A stretch of DNA of 64,000 nt from an uncultured Dehalococcoidia bacterium (lineage in GTDB: Bacteria; Chloroflexota; Dehalococcoidia; Lucifugimonadales; UBA3495): assembly GCA_958296225.1 (NCBI GenBank), contig OY282456.1:3814523-3878522 (forward strand). Direction: 5' to 3'. The notes below the pieces were generated by a model. That model was not told the DNA's origin, made no database searches, and saw only the letters and a list, made by a program, of their open reading frames with translations. The translations under genes and the position numbers were made by a program. Positions 16,503-24,617 of this stretch are shown piece by piece; position 1 is the first letter of the stretch; the number at the start of each line of letters is the position of its first letter.

Positions 16503-18083
16503 CTACATTGCCACTACCCGCGCGTTGTCAATCTGCGGCAGGGCTTTGATTTCGGCCAGGACGTCGGCGGAGATGGGGTCGTCGACGCCCAGCACCATCA
16601 TGGCCTGGCCGCGGTGGGTGATGCGGCCCACTTCCATAAAGCTGATGTTGATGTTGCGCCGGCCGGCCACCGTGCCGACGGCGCCGATGGTGCCGGGCCG
16701 GTCCTGGTTGTCCACGAACAGCAGGTAGGGAGTGGTGGACGGGGCCACGTCCATCCAGTAGTCGTTGACCCGCACCAAGTGGGGGGCGTCGCGCAGCGAG
16801 GTTCCGGCGATGGTGATGTCGTCGCCGGTGGTGTGCAGCGTGGCGGTAATCAGGCTGGCGTACTCGCGGCTGTCGGCGGAGGTTTGCTCGGTGATTTGCA
16901 GCCCGCGCTGCTGGGCCAGCACCGGAGCGTTAATCATGTTGACCGCCGCGCCGCTGACCGGCCCCAGCAGTCCCACCAGGGCGGCGGCTTTGAGGATGGC
17001 GGTGTCGTGGCCGGCGATTTCGCCCTGGCAGCGCAATGTGATGCCGACAAACTGACCCTGCGCCATGCCGGTGAGCAAGCGGCCCACCATGGAGGCGACG
17101 GGGACATAGGGGGCCAGGATGGCGTGGACTTCGGGCGGCACGAAGGGAGCGTTGACGGTGTTGCGGGCCGGTTTGCCGTCCAGCACGGCCAGCACCTGCT
17201 CGGCGGCCTCAATGGCGACCTCGCGCTGGGCCTCCTGGGTGGATGCGCCCAAGTGCGGCGTGGCGACCAGGCGGGGATGTTGCAGCAACGGCAGGTCGCC
17301 GGGCGGTTCGTTGGTGAACACGTCCAGGGCGACGCCGGCCAGATGGCCGTTTTCCAGGGCTTCCAGCAGAGCCGCTTCGTCCACCAGTTCGCCGCGGGCC
17401 ACGTTGATGAGGCGGGCGCCGGGTTTCATCCTGGCGAGCTGCGGAGCGGAAATCAGTTTGGCAGTGCCCGGCGTCAGGGGGGTGTGCAAGGTGATGAAGT
17501 CGGCCTGCGGCAGCAGTTCGTCCAGAGAGAGCACCGTTACGCCGAGGCGGGAAGCGAAATCGGGGGCAACGAAAGGGTCGTAGGCGATCAGGCGCATCCC
17601 GAAAGCGGCGGCGCGGCGGGCGACTTCGGAACCGACGCGGCCCAATCCGATGATGCCCAGCGTCTTGTTGCGCACCTCAATGCCCATAAAGGCGGAGCGC
17701 TGCCACAGTCCTTCCTTCATAGAGGCGTAGGCTTGAGGCACGTTGCGGGCCAGCGCCAGCATCAGCGCCACGGTGTGCTCGGCGGCGGCCACGGTGTTGC
17801 CGATGGGCGCGTTGACCACGGCCACGCCGGCGCGGGTGGCGGCGTCCAGGTCGATATTGTCCACGCCAATGCCGGCGCGGGCCACGACTTTCAGGTTGCT
17901 GCCGGCGGCGATGACCGGGGCGGTTACTTTGGTCTCGCTGCGAACCACCAGCGCGTCGTAGTCGCCGATGGCGGCGATGAGTTCGTCGGGAGAAAGGCCG
18001 CGTTTGACATCAACGGGGACGTGCTTTTGGAGCAGGTCGATACCCTCGGCGTCCACGTTATCGGTAATCAGTACTTTGGGCAT
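16503..18083 (-). CDS. serA: D-3-phosphoglycerate dehydrogenase
   Basis: First enzyme of serine synthesis: oxidises 3-phosphoglycerate to 3-phosphohydroxypyruvate with NAD. Domain order: split substrate-binding domain with 'VVARAGIGVDNIDLDAAT'; Rossmann NAD domain 'TLGIIGLGRVGSEVARRA' near residue 145; catalytic 'INVARGELVDE' (Arg), 'LDVFTNEP' (Glu) and 'PHLGASTQEAQ' (His) between 230 and 285; then an intervening ASB domain and a C-terminal ACT domain starting around 'LLFVDNQDRPGTIGAVGT' (about 455). This is the long 526-aa type, in which serine feedback through the ACT domain is known for some relatives. Upstream (minus-strand side) a 200-base spacer separates it from the DUF2283 remnant. 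Confidence 0.95.
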   Translation of the reverse strand: MPKVLITDNVDAEGIDLLQKHVPVDVKRGLSPDELIAAIGDYDALVVRSETKVTAPVIAAGSNLKVVARAGIGVDNIDLDAATRAGVAVVNAPIGNTVAAAEHTVALMLALARNVPQAYASMKEGLWQRSAFMGIEVRNKTLGIIGLGRVGSEVARRAAAFGMRLIAYDPFVAPDFASRLGVTVLSLDELLPQADFITLHTPLTPGTAKLISAPQLARMKPGARLINVARGELVDEAALLEALENGHLAGVALDVFTNEPPGDLPLLQHPRLVATPHLGASTQEAQREVAIEAAEQVLAVLDGKPARNTVNAPFVPPEVHAILAPYVPVASMVGRLLTGMAQGQFVGITLRCQGEIAGHDTAILKAAALVGLLGPVSGAAVNMINAPVLAQQRGLQITEQTSADSREYASLITATLHTTGDDITIAGTSLRDAPHLVRVNDYWMDVAPSTTPYLLFVDNQDRPGTIGAVGTVAGRRNINISFMEVGRITHRGQAMMVLGVDDPISADVLAEIKALPQIDNARVVAM

Positions 18084-18292
18084 AGGGATTTGGAGCCTCC
18101 GGGCCGGGGCCGATTGGCGGCCGCCGGCGTTGCATTACAAAGCGCCAAGTCCGACGGGATGGCATATTGCCGACGGACTGGCAATTCCTGCCAGCATTAC
18201 TAGCGCAATGATGGTAGCACAGGGGACGCCCGCTGTCATTGCAGGCGACATTCGTCCGCCAAATCGTCGGCTGGTTGCGCCACGACGGACGG

Positions 18293-18556
18293 CTACGGCG
18301 ATGCCAGGCCGTGTTGTCGTAGAACGGCGTCCACAAACGGCTTGAGCTGGCCTTTGGCTCCGATTATGTGCATTGCTACCACGGAAGCAGGTTATTTGTC
18401 GGGGTCTTTGTCGTAGAAGACCGCGACGCCGTTGGCAATTGACTCGCCGATGGGAACGCATTTTGCAACGCTGAGATACAGCACGTCAGCCGCTTTGTCG
18501 TAAGTGGCTGCCTGGTTTGGCAGGTCGTAGTCCGGGTTCACCGGCTGGGTGGCCAT
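18293..18556 (-). pseudogene. DUF2283-type small gene with in-frame stop
   Basis: From ATG 18556 (GGAG site 8 bases upstream) 54 codons read into a TAA at 18392-18394. The segment 'YDKAADVLYLSVAKCVPIGE' and 'GVAVFYDKDPDK' match the short DUF2283 family. The same frame stays open after the TAA for another 32 codons ('PASVVAMHIIGAKGQLKPFV' and on) until TAG at 18293-18295. So either the gene was truncated by one nonsense change (CAA to TAA would fit) or it naturally ends early. The IS element lies about 50 bases upstream of the start and may have separated it from its promoter. Confidence 0.5.
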
Positions 18557-18608
18557 GGTCGTTCTCCAAATCGTTGTGCCAGTGAGCCGCAACGCTCAAC
18601 TTTGTCTA

Positions 18609-19467
18609 GGGCGTGTGGTCAAATTATTTTGGCCCACAGCGCCAGGGCCCGTATCTGGCAGATTGCCAGGTATGACGCCGCGTTTTTGGCATACCGCGTC
18701 GCCACACCCCGCCATTCCTTGAACTTGCAAAACCCGTTCTCCACCAAATGACGCGCCTGGTACAAATCCGCGTCATACTCCTGAGGCTCCCGCCGATTCC
18801 GCTTTGGCGGTATCACTGGCGTCATCCCCGCCCCACGGGCCGCCGCCAGCACCTTATTTGTGTCATACCCTTTATCCGCCAGCAAATGCTCCGCCGCAAG
18901 GCCCGCAATCAGCGCCCCCGCCTGGGTACAGTCCGCCGTGGTTCCCGACGTTACCACCATCCGCACCGGCATCCCGTGGGCGTCCACCGCCAGATGCAGT
19001 TTCGTGTTCAGCCCCCTTTGGTGCGACCGACCGCCTGATTGCCGCCCCGGGCGCCCGTGCCATGCTGGTGCACTTTGATGTAGCTGGCGTCAATCATCAG
19101 CCATTCAAAATCGGGGTCGTCAACCAGGGCTTCCTGCAATTCAGCCCAGACATTTTTATTGCGCCAGCGAATAAAGCGGCGGTGGGTGTTGCCCCAGTCG
19201 CCGTAGTCCGGGGGCAAGTCGCGCCAGGGGGCGCCGGTGCGCAGTACCCAGAACACGGCGTTGATGAAACGGCGGTTGTTCTGTGCCGGGCGTCCCACTT
19301 TGCCGGGGCCGCCGGGGAGGCGGGGTTCCAGGATTTGCCAGGCGCGGTCGGAGATGTCGTGGCGGTGATAAGCAGCGGCGGCGGTGGACACGGAATCGCC
19401 CTCCTGGTGGCAGATTGCGGCTAACAGCGCCAGTTTACCACCATATCCCCAATTTGACCACACGCCC
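18609..19467 (-). mobile_element. IS5-family insertion sequence (IS427-like), 859 bp
   Basis: Perfect 17-base terminal inverted repeats GGGCGTGTGGTCAAATT lie at 18609-18625 and, inverted, at 19451-19467. Both ends are flanked by TA (18607-18608, 19468-19469), consistent with a 2-base target duplication. It encodes one transposase in two overlapping frames. Intact ends and all three acidic catalytic regions suggest that it is, or recently was, active. Confidence 0.88.
18619..19391 (-). CDS. IS5-family transposase, made by -1 frameshift
   Basis: The DDE transposase is split into frame A (start GTG 19391, AGGAGG site 8 bases upstream, stop at 19008-19010) and frame B (to 18619). Frame A has the N-terminal 'ISDRAWQILEPRLPGG', 'WRDLPPDYGDWGNTHRRF' and the first catalytic Asp in 'MIDASYIKVHQHGTGARGG'. 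Frame B has 'LLADKGYDTNKVL' (second Asp) and 'RHLVENGFCKFKEWRGVATR' (Glu). The overlap contains AAAGGGGGC at 19011-19019, where a -1 slip rejoins the frames ('RTKGG' to 'LNTKLHLAVDAHG'). Such programmed slippage is known in IS5 relatives, so this is probably not a mutation. Confidence 0.85.
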
Positions 19468-19469
19468 TA

Positions 19470-19649
19470 ATGTCGCTTGAGCGAGATGCCGCCCCATGGC
19501 CGGCGCATCGCCTTCAGTACTGCCGCACCTGCCAGCCACCGCGGCACGGGATTATACAGTCACCTCTCGCAGTCCGTGCTAATATGCTGGTGGAAGCGCT
19601 CCACCTTACCAATTCTAACCCTTGCCGGTATTGATTGAGGTTTCGCACC
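19470..19649. other. Spacer between the IS element and a Uma2 gene
   Basis: No gene is visible. A TAATAT at about 19580 is a weak -10 candidate for the gene starting at 19650, but no good -35 box is paired with it. Confidence 0.3.
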
Positions 19650-20483
19650 ATGACCACGCAGATTGCGGCCCCGCGGGTCGCTTACCATGAATTGACGCCC
19701 ATCGTGCTGGACGATGACTACGTTTGTCCGGACCCGGAGGAAGGGCGAGATATGCTGCAAGCTCCTACCATCGACAAGGGCGGCTACTTCGTAGGGCGGC
19801 ATTTTTCCGGCCGGCCCGACGTGCTGGTGCGCACCGACGGTTTTATCTTTTACAACCAGTACAATATGAACTATCGCTTCAAGCCGGACCTGTACGTGGC
19901 TTTCGGCGTGGACGCAGACGCCATTCGCCGGCGGAACGGGTATGTGATTTGGGAAGTGGGCAAGCCGCCGGATTTCGCGCTGGAAGTGGCTTCGGAAACC
20001 ACCCACGAATGGGACACAGGGGGCAAGCCGGGGCTGTATGCCGGTGTGGGCATTGCCGAATACTGGCGGGTGGACCCCTCCGGGGGCGACCTTTACGGTT
20101 ATCCCCTAGCGGGCGACGTGCTGGTTGGCGGCATTTACCATCCCATCGACCTGGAGACGGAAGCCGATGGCACGATATGGGGCTACAGCGCCGTGCTTGA
20201 TTTGTGCCTGTGCTGGAACCCGGCCTGGGATTGGGACGTTGACGACGAATCCAAACTGCGTTTTTACGACCGCAAAACCGGGCGCTACCTGTGCGATATA
20301 TCCCTGGTTGAAACAGAGCGGGATGAGGCAGTGGCGGGGCAGGTGGTGGCTGAGGCGGAGCGGGATGAGGCAGTCGCAAAGCGAGACGAGGCGGTGGCGG
20401 AACTGGAACAGGCACAGGAGCGCATCCGTCAGTTGCAGGCGGAGTTGGGCCGCCGGGAATCGCCGCCCGGCGATGCTAACTGA
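19650..20483 (+). CDS. Uma2 family endonuclease-like protein with ERDEAVA repeat tail
   Basis: Uma2 core: 'PDVLVRTDGFIFYNQYNMNY', 'RFKPDLYVAFGVD', 'WEVGKPPDFALEVASETT' and 'GIAEYWRVDPSGG', with the conserved Asp and Glu in place. The C-terminal 60 residues are a charged helical tail in which the heptad-like unit ERDEAVA/KRDEAVA occurs three times, ending 'IRQLQAEL', likely a coiled coil. ATG 19650 is chosen because it begins the 'MTTQ' typical of these paralogues; an upstream TTG adds only five residues. 277 aa. It is the first gene of a plus-strand run with LLM oxidoreductase 20537-21709, 53 bases downstream. Confidence 0.84.
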   Translation: MTTQIAAPRVAYHELTPIVLDDDYVCPDPEEGRDMLQAPTIDKGGYFVGRHFSGRPDVLVRTDGFIFYNQYNMNYRFKPDLYVAFGVDADAIRRRNGYVIWEVGKPPDFALEVASETTHEWDTGGKPGLYAGVGIAEYWRVDPSGGDLYGYPLAGDVLVGGIYHPIDLETEADGTIWGYSAVLDLCLCWNPAWDWDVDDESKLRFYDRKTGRYLCDISLVETERDEAVAGQVVAEAERDEAVAKRDEAVAELEQAQERIRQLQAELGRRESPPGDAN

Positions 20484-20536
20484 TTACTGGCGAGGCAGCG
20501 TCAATCAAGGCTGCATCAGTCAGGGAGGATTTTCCA

Positions 20537-21709
20537 ATGATTAATACTTTCTCCACTCTTTACGCCGGCCATGTGCTGGAAGGCGACGGCATCGGGTTTG
20601 ACGGCATACCGGCTAACGACCGCTGGTATGACAACGACCGGCTGGCCCAGGCTATGGACATCGCCCGGCAAGCCGCCGTGTTTCTGGACGACCTGGGGTT
20701 CGATATTCTCTGGATGGCGGAGCACCACTTCCAGCGGGAAGGCTACGAGTGCATCCCCAACCTGCTGATTATGAGCCAGTATCTGGCCCAGCACACCCGG
20801 CGCATCAAGTTTGGCTGCGGGTTCAACATCCTGCCGATGTGGCACCCCATCCGGCTGGCCGAGGATTTTGCGATGGTGGACATCCTCACCGGCGGGCGCG
20901 TGGTGTTCGGCATCGGGCGCGGTTATCACACCCGCGAGGTGGAGTCCTTTGGCGCGCCCATGATTGACGGCGACGCCAACCGGGAGCTGTTTGAGGAGCA
21001 GTTCGAAATTGTTATGAAAGCCTTTAACAGCGAGGCGTTCTCCCACCAGGGCAAGCACTACACCATCCCGCCGGACATTCCGTATCGCGGCTATGACCTG
21101 AAAGAGGTGACGCTGGTGCCCCGGCCACGGACGCAGCCGGTGGAGGTGTGGCAGCCCATCGTCAGCGCGTCCGACCGGGCGCTGGACTATATGGCGAAGT
21201 GGGGCATCAAAGGCGTCATCCTGGGCACCGGGCAGGAATACGTGGACGAATGGATACACCGCTACCAGGCGGCCAACCGGCGGGCCGGCCGGGATTTGGC
21301 GCTGGGCGAAGGCTTGTGCATCGGCCTGTGGGCGATGGTGGACGACACCACCGCCGGCGCCCGTCGCCAACTGGAGCCGCTGTTTGAGGAACACGTCAAA
21401 TTTGCCGCCCCGCTGGGTATGCTGCGCTACAGCGACCAGCAAATCGCCGCCACCGGCCCCGGCGGAGTAGCCCGCCACATCGCCGCCGGCAGCAACTTTC
21501 AGGACGTTATCGACAACCGGGCCTGGTTCGCCGGCAGCCCGGAGGACACGGTGGCCTACATCGGGGAGCTGCAGGACAAGTATCCGGGGCTGGAGCAGGT
21601 TATGATTGCCTTCCCCATGGGGGCGACAACGGGGCAGTTCCGGGAGCAGATGGGGCGGTTCGCGGCGGAGGTGATACCGCATTTCAAGAAGGAGACGGTG
21701 GAGGCGTAA
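20537..21709 (+). CDS. Luciferase-like (LLM class) flavin-dependent oxidoreductase
   Basis: TIM-barrel FMN/F420-dependent monooxygenase family related to bacterial luciferase. Motifs: 'AAVFLDDLGFDILWMAEHHF' near residue 50, 'HTRRIKFGCGFNILPMWHPI' about 95, 'RLAEDFAMVDILTGGRVVFG' about 115, and 'GRGYHTREVESFG'. Substrate and flavin type (FMN or F420) cannot be told from sequence. 390 aa; GGGAGG lies upstream of ATG. It is clearly diverged from the other two LLM genes here (24618, 29116). Its stop is one base before the ATG of the Uma2 gene at 21711, so the two are co-transcribed. Confidence 0.87.
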   Translation: MINTFSTLYAGHVLEGDGIGFDGIPANDRWYDNDRLAQAMDIARQAAVFLDDLGFDILWMAEHHFQREGYECIPNLLIMSQYLAQHTRRIKFGCGFNILPMWHPIRLAEDFAMVDILTGGRVVFGIGRGYHTREVESFGAPMIDGDANRELFEEQFEIVMKAFNSEAFSHQGKHYTIPPDIPYRGYDLKEVTLVPRPRTQPVEVWQPIVSASDRALDYMAKWGIKGVILGTGQEYVDEWIHRYQAANRRAGRDLALGEGLCIGLWAMVDDTTAGARRQLEPLFEEHVKFAAPLGMLRYSDQQIAATGPGGVARHIAAGSNFQDVIDNRAWFAGSPEDTVAYIGELQDKYPGLEQVMIAFPMGATTGQFREQMGRFAAEVIPHFKKETVEA

Positions 21710-21710
21710 G

Positions 21711-22496
21711 ATGACGACCAGGCTGCCCTACGCGCCACCCCACAGCACAAACATCGCCAACCTGGACTCTTTCTTTGGGCCGGACGCGCCGCCGCTGCCG
21801 GACCCGGAACCTTTGCCCGACGGTATGCAGCAAAACCCGCACATCATCCACGTAATGCAAATCCTTGACGATATACGGGGCCGCCGCCCCGGCGTGTTCG
21901 TCGATACGAACACCATCGTCTATTACGACCCCGCCGACCGCAACCGGCGGTTCCAGCCGGACGTCTATGCCGCTTTTGACGTAGATGCCGAGGCCATCCG
22001 GGAGCGCAACGGCTACGTAATCTGGGAAGTGGGCAAGCCGCCGGATTTCGTGCTGGAGGTGGCGTCAGAAAGCACGGCGGATAACGATATTGGCTATAAG
22101 CGCGACCTGTACGCTCGCGTGGGCATCCCCGAATACTGGCGGTTTGACGCCAGCGGCGGGGATATGTACGGCGCGGCTTTGGTGGGCGAATACCTGGAGA
22201 ACGGAGTCTATCAGCCCTTCCCAATCCACACCGCCCCGGACGGCGCAACCTGGGGCTACAGCCCCCTGCTGAACCTGAACCTGCGCTGGAACGACGAACG
22301 GCTGGAACTGCAAGACCCGGAAACCGGCGAAATCCTGCTGGACCGGCGGGGCGTGCGGCTGGCCCAGGAAGCCGCCCTTGAACAACGGGACGCCGCCCTC
22401 GAGCAACGGGACGCCGCCCTCGCCGCCAGCGCCGACTACCGGGAGCAGATACGCCAACTGCAAGAACAGCTCTGGGAATTGCAACCGCCGGAATAA
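21711..22496 (+). CDS. Uma2 family endonuclease-like protein, tandem pair copy 1
   Basis: Near-twin of the following gene 22562-23305. Core motifs: 'PGVFVDTNTIVYYDP', 'RRFQPDVYAAFDVDAEAIRE', 'WEVGKPPDFVLEVASEST', 'GIPEYWRFDASGG'. The conserved Asp and Glu are present. The tail (about 215-261) contains two exact copies of ALEQRDA followed by 'IRQLQEQLWELQPPE'; the twin gene has a shorter tail, so the repeat number differs between copies. Stop-to-start spacing to the LLM gene upstream is one base. 261 aa. Confidence 0.86.
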   Translation: MTTRLPYAPPHSTNIANLDSFFGPDAPPLPDPEPLPDGMQQNPHIIHVMQILDDIRGRRPGVFVDTNTIVYYDPADRNRRFQPDVYAAFDVDAEAIRERNGYVIWEVGKPPDFVLEVASESTADNDIGYKRDLYARVGIPEYWRFDASGGDMYGAALVGEYLENGVYQPFPIHTAPDGATWGYSPLLNLNLRWNDERLELQDPETGEILLDRRGVRLAQEAALEQRDAALEQRDAALAASADYREQIRQLQEQLWELQPPE

Positions 22497-22561
22497 GCCG
22501 GTAAGGTTGCCAGAGAGTAATCCCCATTTCAAGAAGTAGTCGGCCGGAACGGAGGCGTAAG

Positions 22562-23305
22562 ATGACCACCAGACTGCGCTATGCGCCGCCGCATAGCGCG
22601 CACATCGCCAACCTGGACCCCTTTTTCGGGCCGGACGCGCCGCCACTGCCCGACCCGGAACCACTGCCCGACGGTATGCAGCAAAACCCTTACATCCTGC
22701 ACGTAATGCAAATCCTCGTCGACGTGCTGACCGACCGGCTCAACACGTTCGTGGATACGAACACCATCGTCTATTACGACCCGTCCGACCGCAACCGCCG
22801 GTTCCAGCCGGACGTGTACGCCGCCTTTGACGTGGACGCGGCGGCCATCCGGCAGCGCAACGGCTACGTAATCTGGGAGGTAGGCAAGCCGCCGGATTTC
22901 GTGCTGGAGGTGGCGTCGGAAAGCACGGCGGACAACGACATCGGCAGCAAGCGTAGCCTCTACGCCGCGCTGGGCATCCCCGAATACTGGCGGTTTGACG
23001 CCAGCGGCGGCGCTATGTACGGCGCAGCGCTGGTAGGCGAGTACTTGGAGAACGGAGTCTATCAGCCCTTCCCAATCCAGACCGCCCCGGACGGCGCAAC
23101 CTGGGGCTACAGCCCCCTCCTAAACCTGAACCTGCGCTGGAACGACGAATGGCTGGAACTGCAAGACCCGGAAACCGGCGAAATCCTGCTGGACCGACGG
23201 GGCGTGCGGCTGGCCATGGCAGCAGCGCAAGCGGCATTGCGGGAACGGGATGAGAGGATACGTCAACTGGAAGAACAGCTCTGGGAATTGCGACCGCCGG
23301 AATAG
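22562..23305 (+). CDS. Uma2 family endonuclease-like protein, tandem pair copy 2
   Basis: Twin of 21711-22496; most of the core is identical in protein and nearly so in DNA, including the N-terminal 'NLDPFFGPDAPPLPDPEPLP'. Differences concentrate in the region after 'ILHVMQILVDVL' and in the tail, which here reads 'AAQAALRERDERIRQLEEQL' without the ALEQRDA doublet. Even the upstream leader (GGAGGCGTAAG before ATG) is copied, so the duplication included the gene start. 247 aa, intact. Confidence 0.86.
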   Translation: MTTRLRYAPPHSAHIANLDPFFGPDAPPLPDPEPLPDGMQQNPYILHVMQILVDVLTDRLNTFVDTNTIVYYDPSDRNRRFQPDVYAAFDVDAAAIRQRNGYVIWEVGKPPDFVLEVASESTADNDIGSKRSLYAALGIPEYWRFDASGGAMYGAALVGEYLENGVYQPFPIQTAPDGATWGYSPLLNLNLRWNDEWLELQDPETGEILLDRRGVRLAMAAAQAALRERDERIRQLEEQLWELRPPE

Positions 23306-23449
23306 TCTGGCTGGCACATTTCACTCAGCCAGCCAAAGATGCGGCACGGATAATTTCCGGGGGAGCAAAGCCATCAGGCTGCTTGATGAAACGATTGCGA
23401 AACGCTGTCCTGGCATTTCGCAATTTCGCACACAGGAGGGACGACTGAT

Positions 23450-23659
23450 ATGACGACGTACAGCTGGGACAAATTCGTTCCGCCCGAATCGGAGATAATT
23501 GATGGCGTGTGGTATCCCAGCGATGAGATAGGCCACAACTGGATTCTGGTGCATGACATCCGCGCCCTGGTGCGCCGGATGCTGGATCCGGAACTGGCCG
23601 AACCGCTGATTGCAGAGCTGGACTTGCTCTACGAGCGCAATCATTTTCCGCTGCCCTAG
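23450..23659 (+). CDS. Small hypothetical protein, 69 aa
   Basis: Short ORF with ATG preceded by GGAGGG about 10 bases upstream and followed by a good terminator, so it is likely real. The segment 'SEIIDGVWYPSDE' faintly resembles the N-terminal 'YADGVFYPYADDE' of the next Uma2 protein, but the catalytic core is lacking. It may be a truncated Uma2 relative or an unrelated small protein; I do not recognise it. The rest is an amphipathic helix, 'DIRALVRRMLDPELAEPLIA'. Confidence 0.5.
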   Translation: MTTYSWDKFVPPESEIIDGVWYPSDEIGHNWILVHDIRALVRRMLDPELAEPLIAELDLLYERNHFPLP

Positions 23660-23669
23660 CCTGCTGCGT

Positions 23670-23701
23670 CCCCGCCCTTGCAACGGCGGGGGTGTTGTTT
23701 T
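23670..23701 (+). terminator. Rho-independent terminator
   Basis: Stem CCCCGCC/GGCGGGG with an 8-base loop, followed by GTGTTGTTTT. It lies 11 bases after the stop of the 69-aa gene and closes the run of genes from 19650. Confidence 0.8.
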
Positions 23702-23737
23702 AGCATACCGGCAACGCCAAAAACCCGGGGTGTTCCC

Positions 23738-24481
23738 ATGACTACGCCTGCCGTCCCGAAACCCCAATCCGCGCCAACGCCGGACAATGGCCATGGCGAG
23801 TACGCTGACGGCGTGTTTTATCCTTACGCCGACGACGAACCGATGGCTGAAACCAAGCGCCACTACATCCCGGCCGCCTACGCCGTATTTGCCCTGGAGG
23901 GCTATTTCTCCGACCGCCCCGATGTTTTCGTGGCCGGGGATATGCTCATCTACTACGCGCAGGGACAGCCGGATGGACAGGTCGCGCCGGATGTTTTCGT
24001 CGTCCCCAACGTGGGCAATCATCTCCGCAACTCCTACTTTATGTGGCGTGAGGGACAGGCGCCGGCGTTCATAATGGAGATAACGTCGCGCAAGACCGTT
24101 GACAATGACATTGGCCACAAACGGAGCCTGTACGAAAGTTGGGGCGTACCGGAGTACTGGCTGTACGACCCGACGCCGGAGACCTTGCTCAGCCCGCAGT
24201 TGCAGGGGTTTCGCCTGGCAAACGGCCGCTATGAGCGAATCGCGGTGGAAAGCGGCCCCGCCACTGGCCAGTACCGGGGTTTCAGCGCCGCGCTGAATCT
24301 GGAGCTGCACGTGCGGCCGGACTGGTTCCGGTTTTTCAACCCGGCCACTGGGGAATACCTGAACAACCTGGAGGAAGCTGAAGCGGCGCGGCTGGATGCA
24401 GAGCAAGCCCTGGCCGAGGAACGCGCCCGCAATGCGGAACTGGCGCGGATACTCCGTGAACACGGCATCGCTCCACCGTAA
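23738..24481 (+). CDS. Uma2 family endonuclease-like protein
   Basis: A more diverged Uma2 member: 'RPDVFVAGDMLIYYAQGQ', 'QVAPDVFVVPNVGNH', 'APAFIMEITSRKT' (Glu present, Ser kept), 'LYESWGVPEYWLYDPTPE'. It belongs to the subtype with 'xxxRxSWF/YFMWREGxAP' between the Asp and Glu strands, shared with the frameshifted gene at 35034-35746. The C-terminal helix ends 'EEARNAELARILREHG'-like (here 'AEERARNAELARIL'). 247 aa from ATG 23738; an upstream start would read through the terminator, so it is rejected. Confidence 0.84.
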   Translation: MTTPAVPKPQSAPTPDNGHGEYADGVFYPYADDEPMAETKRHYIPAAYAVFALEGYFSDRPDVFVAGDMLIYYAQGQPDGQVAPDVFVVPNVGNHLRNSYFMWREGQAPAFIMEITSRKTVDNDIGHKRSLYESWGVPEYWLYDPTPETLLSPQLQGFRLANGRYERIAVESGPATGQYRGFSAALNLELHVRPDWFRFFNPATGEYLNNLEEAEAARLDAEQALAEERARNAELARILREHGIAPP

Positions 24482-24617
24482 TAGCCCGCCCCTTTAACCC
24501 GGTGGCCCCCCAGCCGGCGCCGATTCGGTGTATTATGGGGCGCGCGTGGGCCCCGCCGTCGCCGCTTTGGGCGGTCGGCGCTGCCGATGCTAACCTGCGC
24601 CCGAAGGAGGCCGGTTT

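Noticed and set aside
16038..18203. Long open frame on the plus strand opposite serA
   Set aside because: It is antisense to a clearly conserved enzyme; its product is His/Gly/Val/Asp-rich low-complexity, typical of GC-rich mirror frames.
18084..18292. Possible riboswitch or attenuator upstream of serA
   Set aside because: Only short imperfect inverted repeats are visible; no known aptamer pattern.
24531..24536. TATTAT as -10 box for the LLM gene at 24618
   Set aside because: No matching -35 at 16-18 bases; the G/C-rich sequence there does not resemble one.
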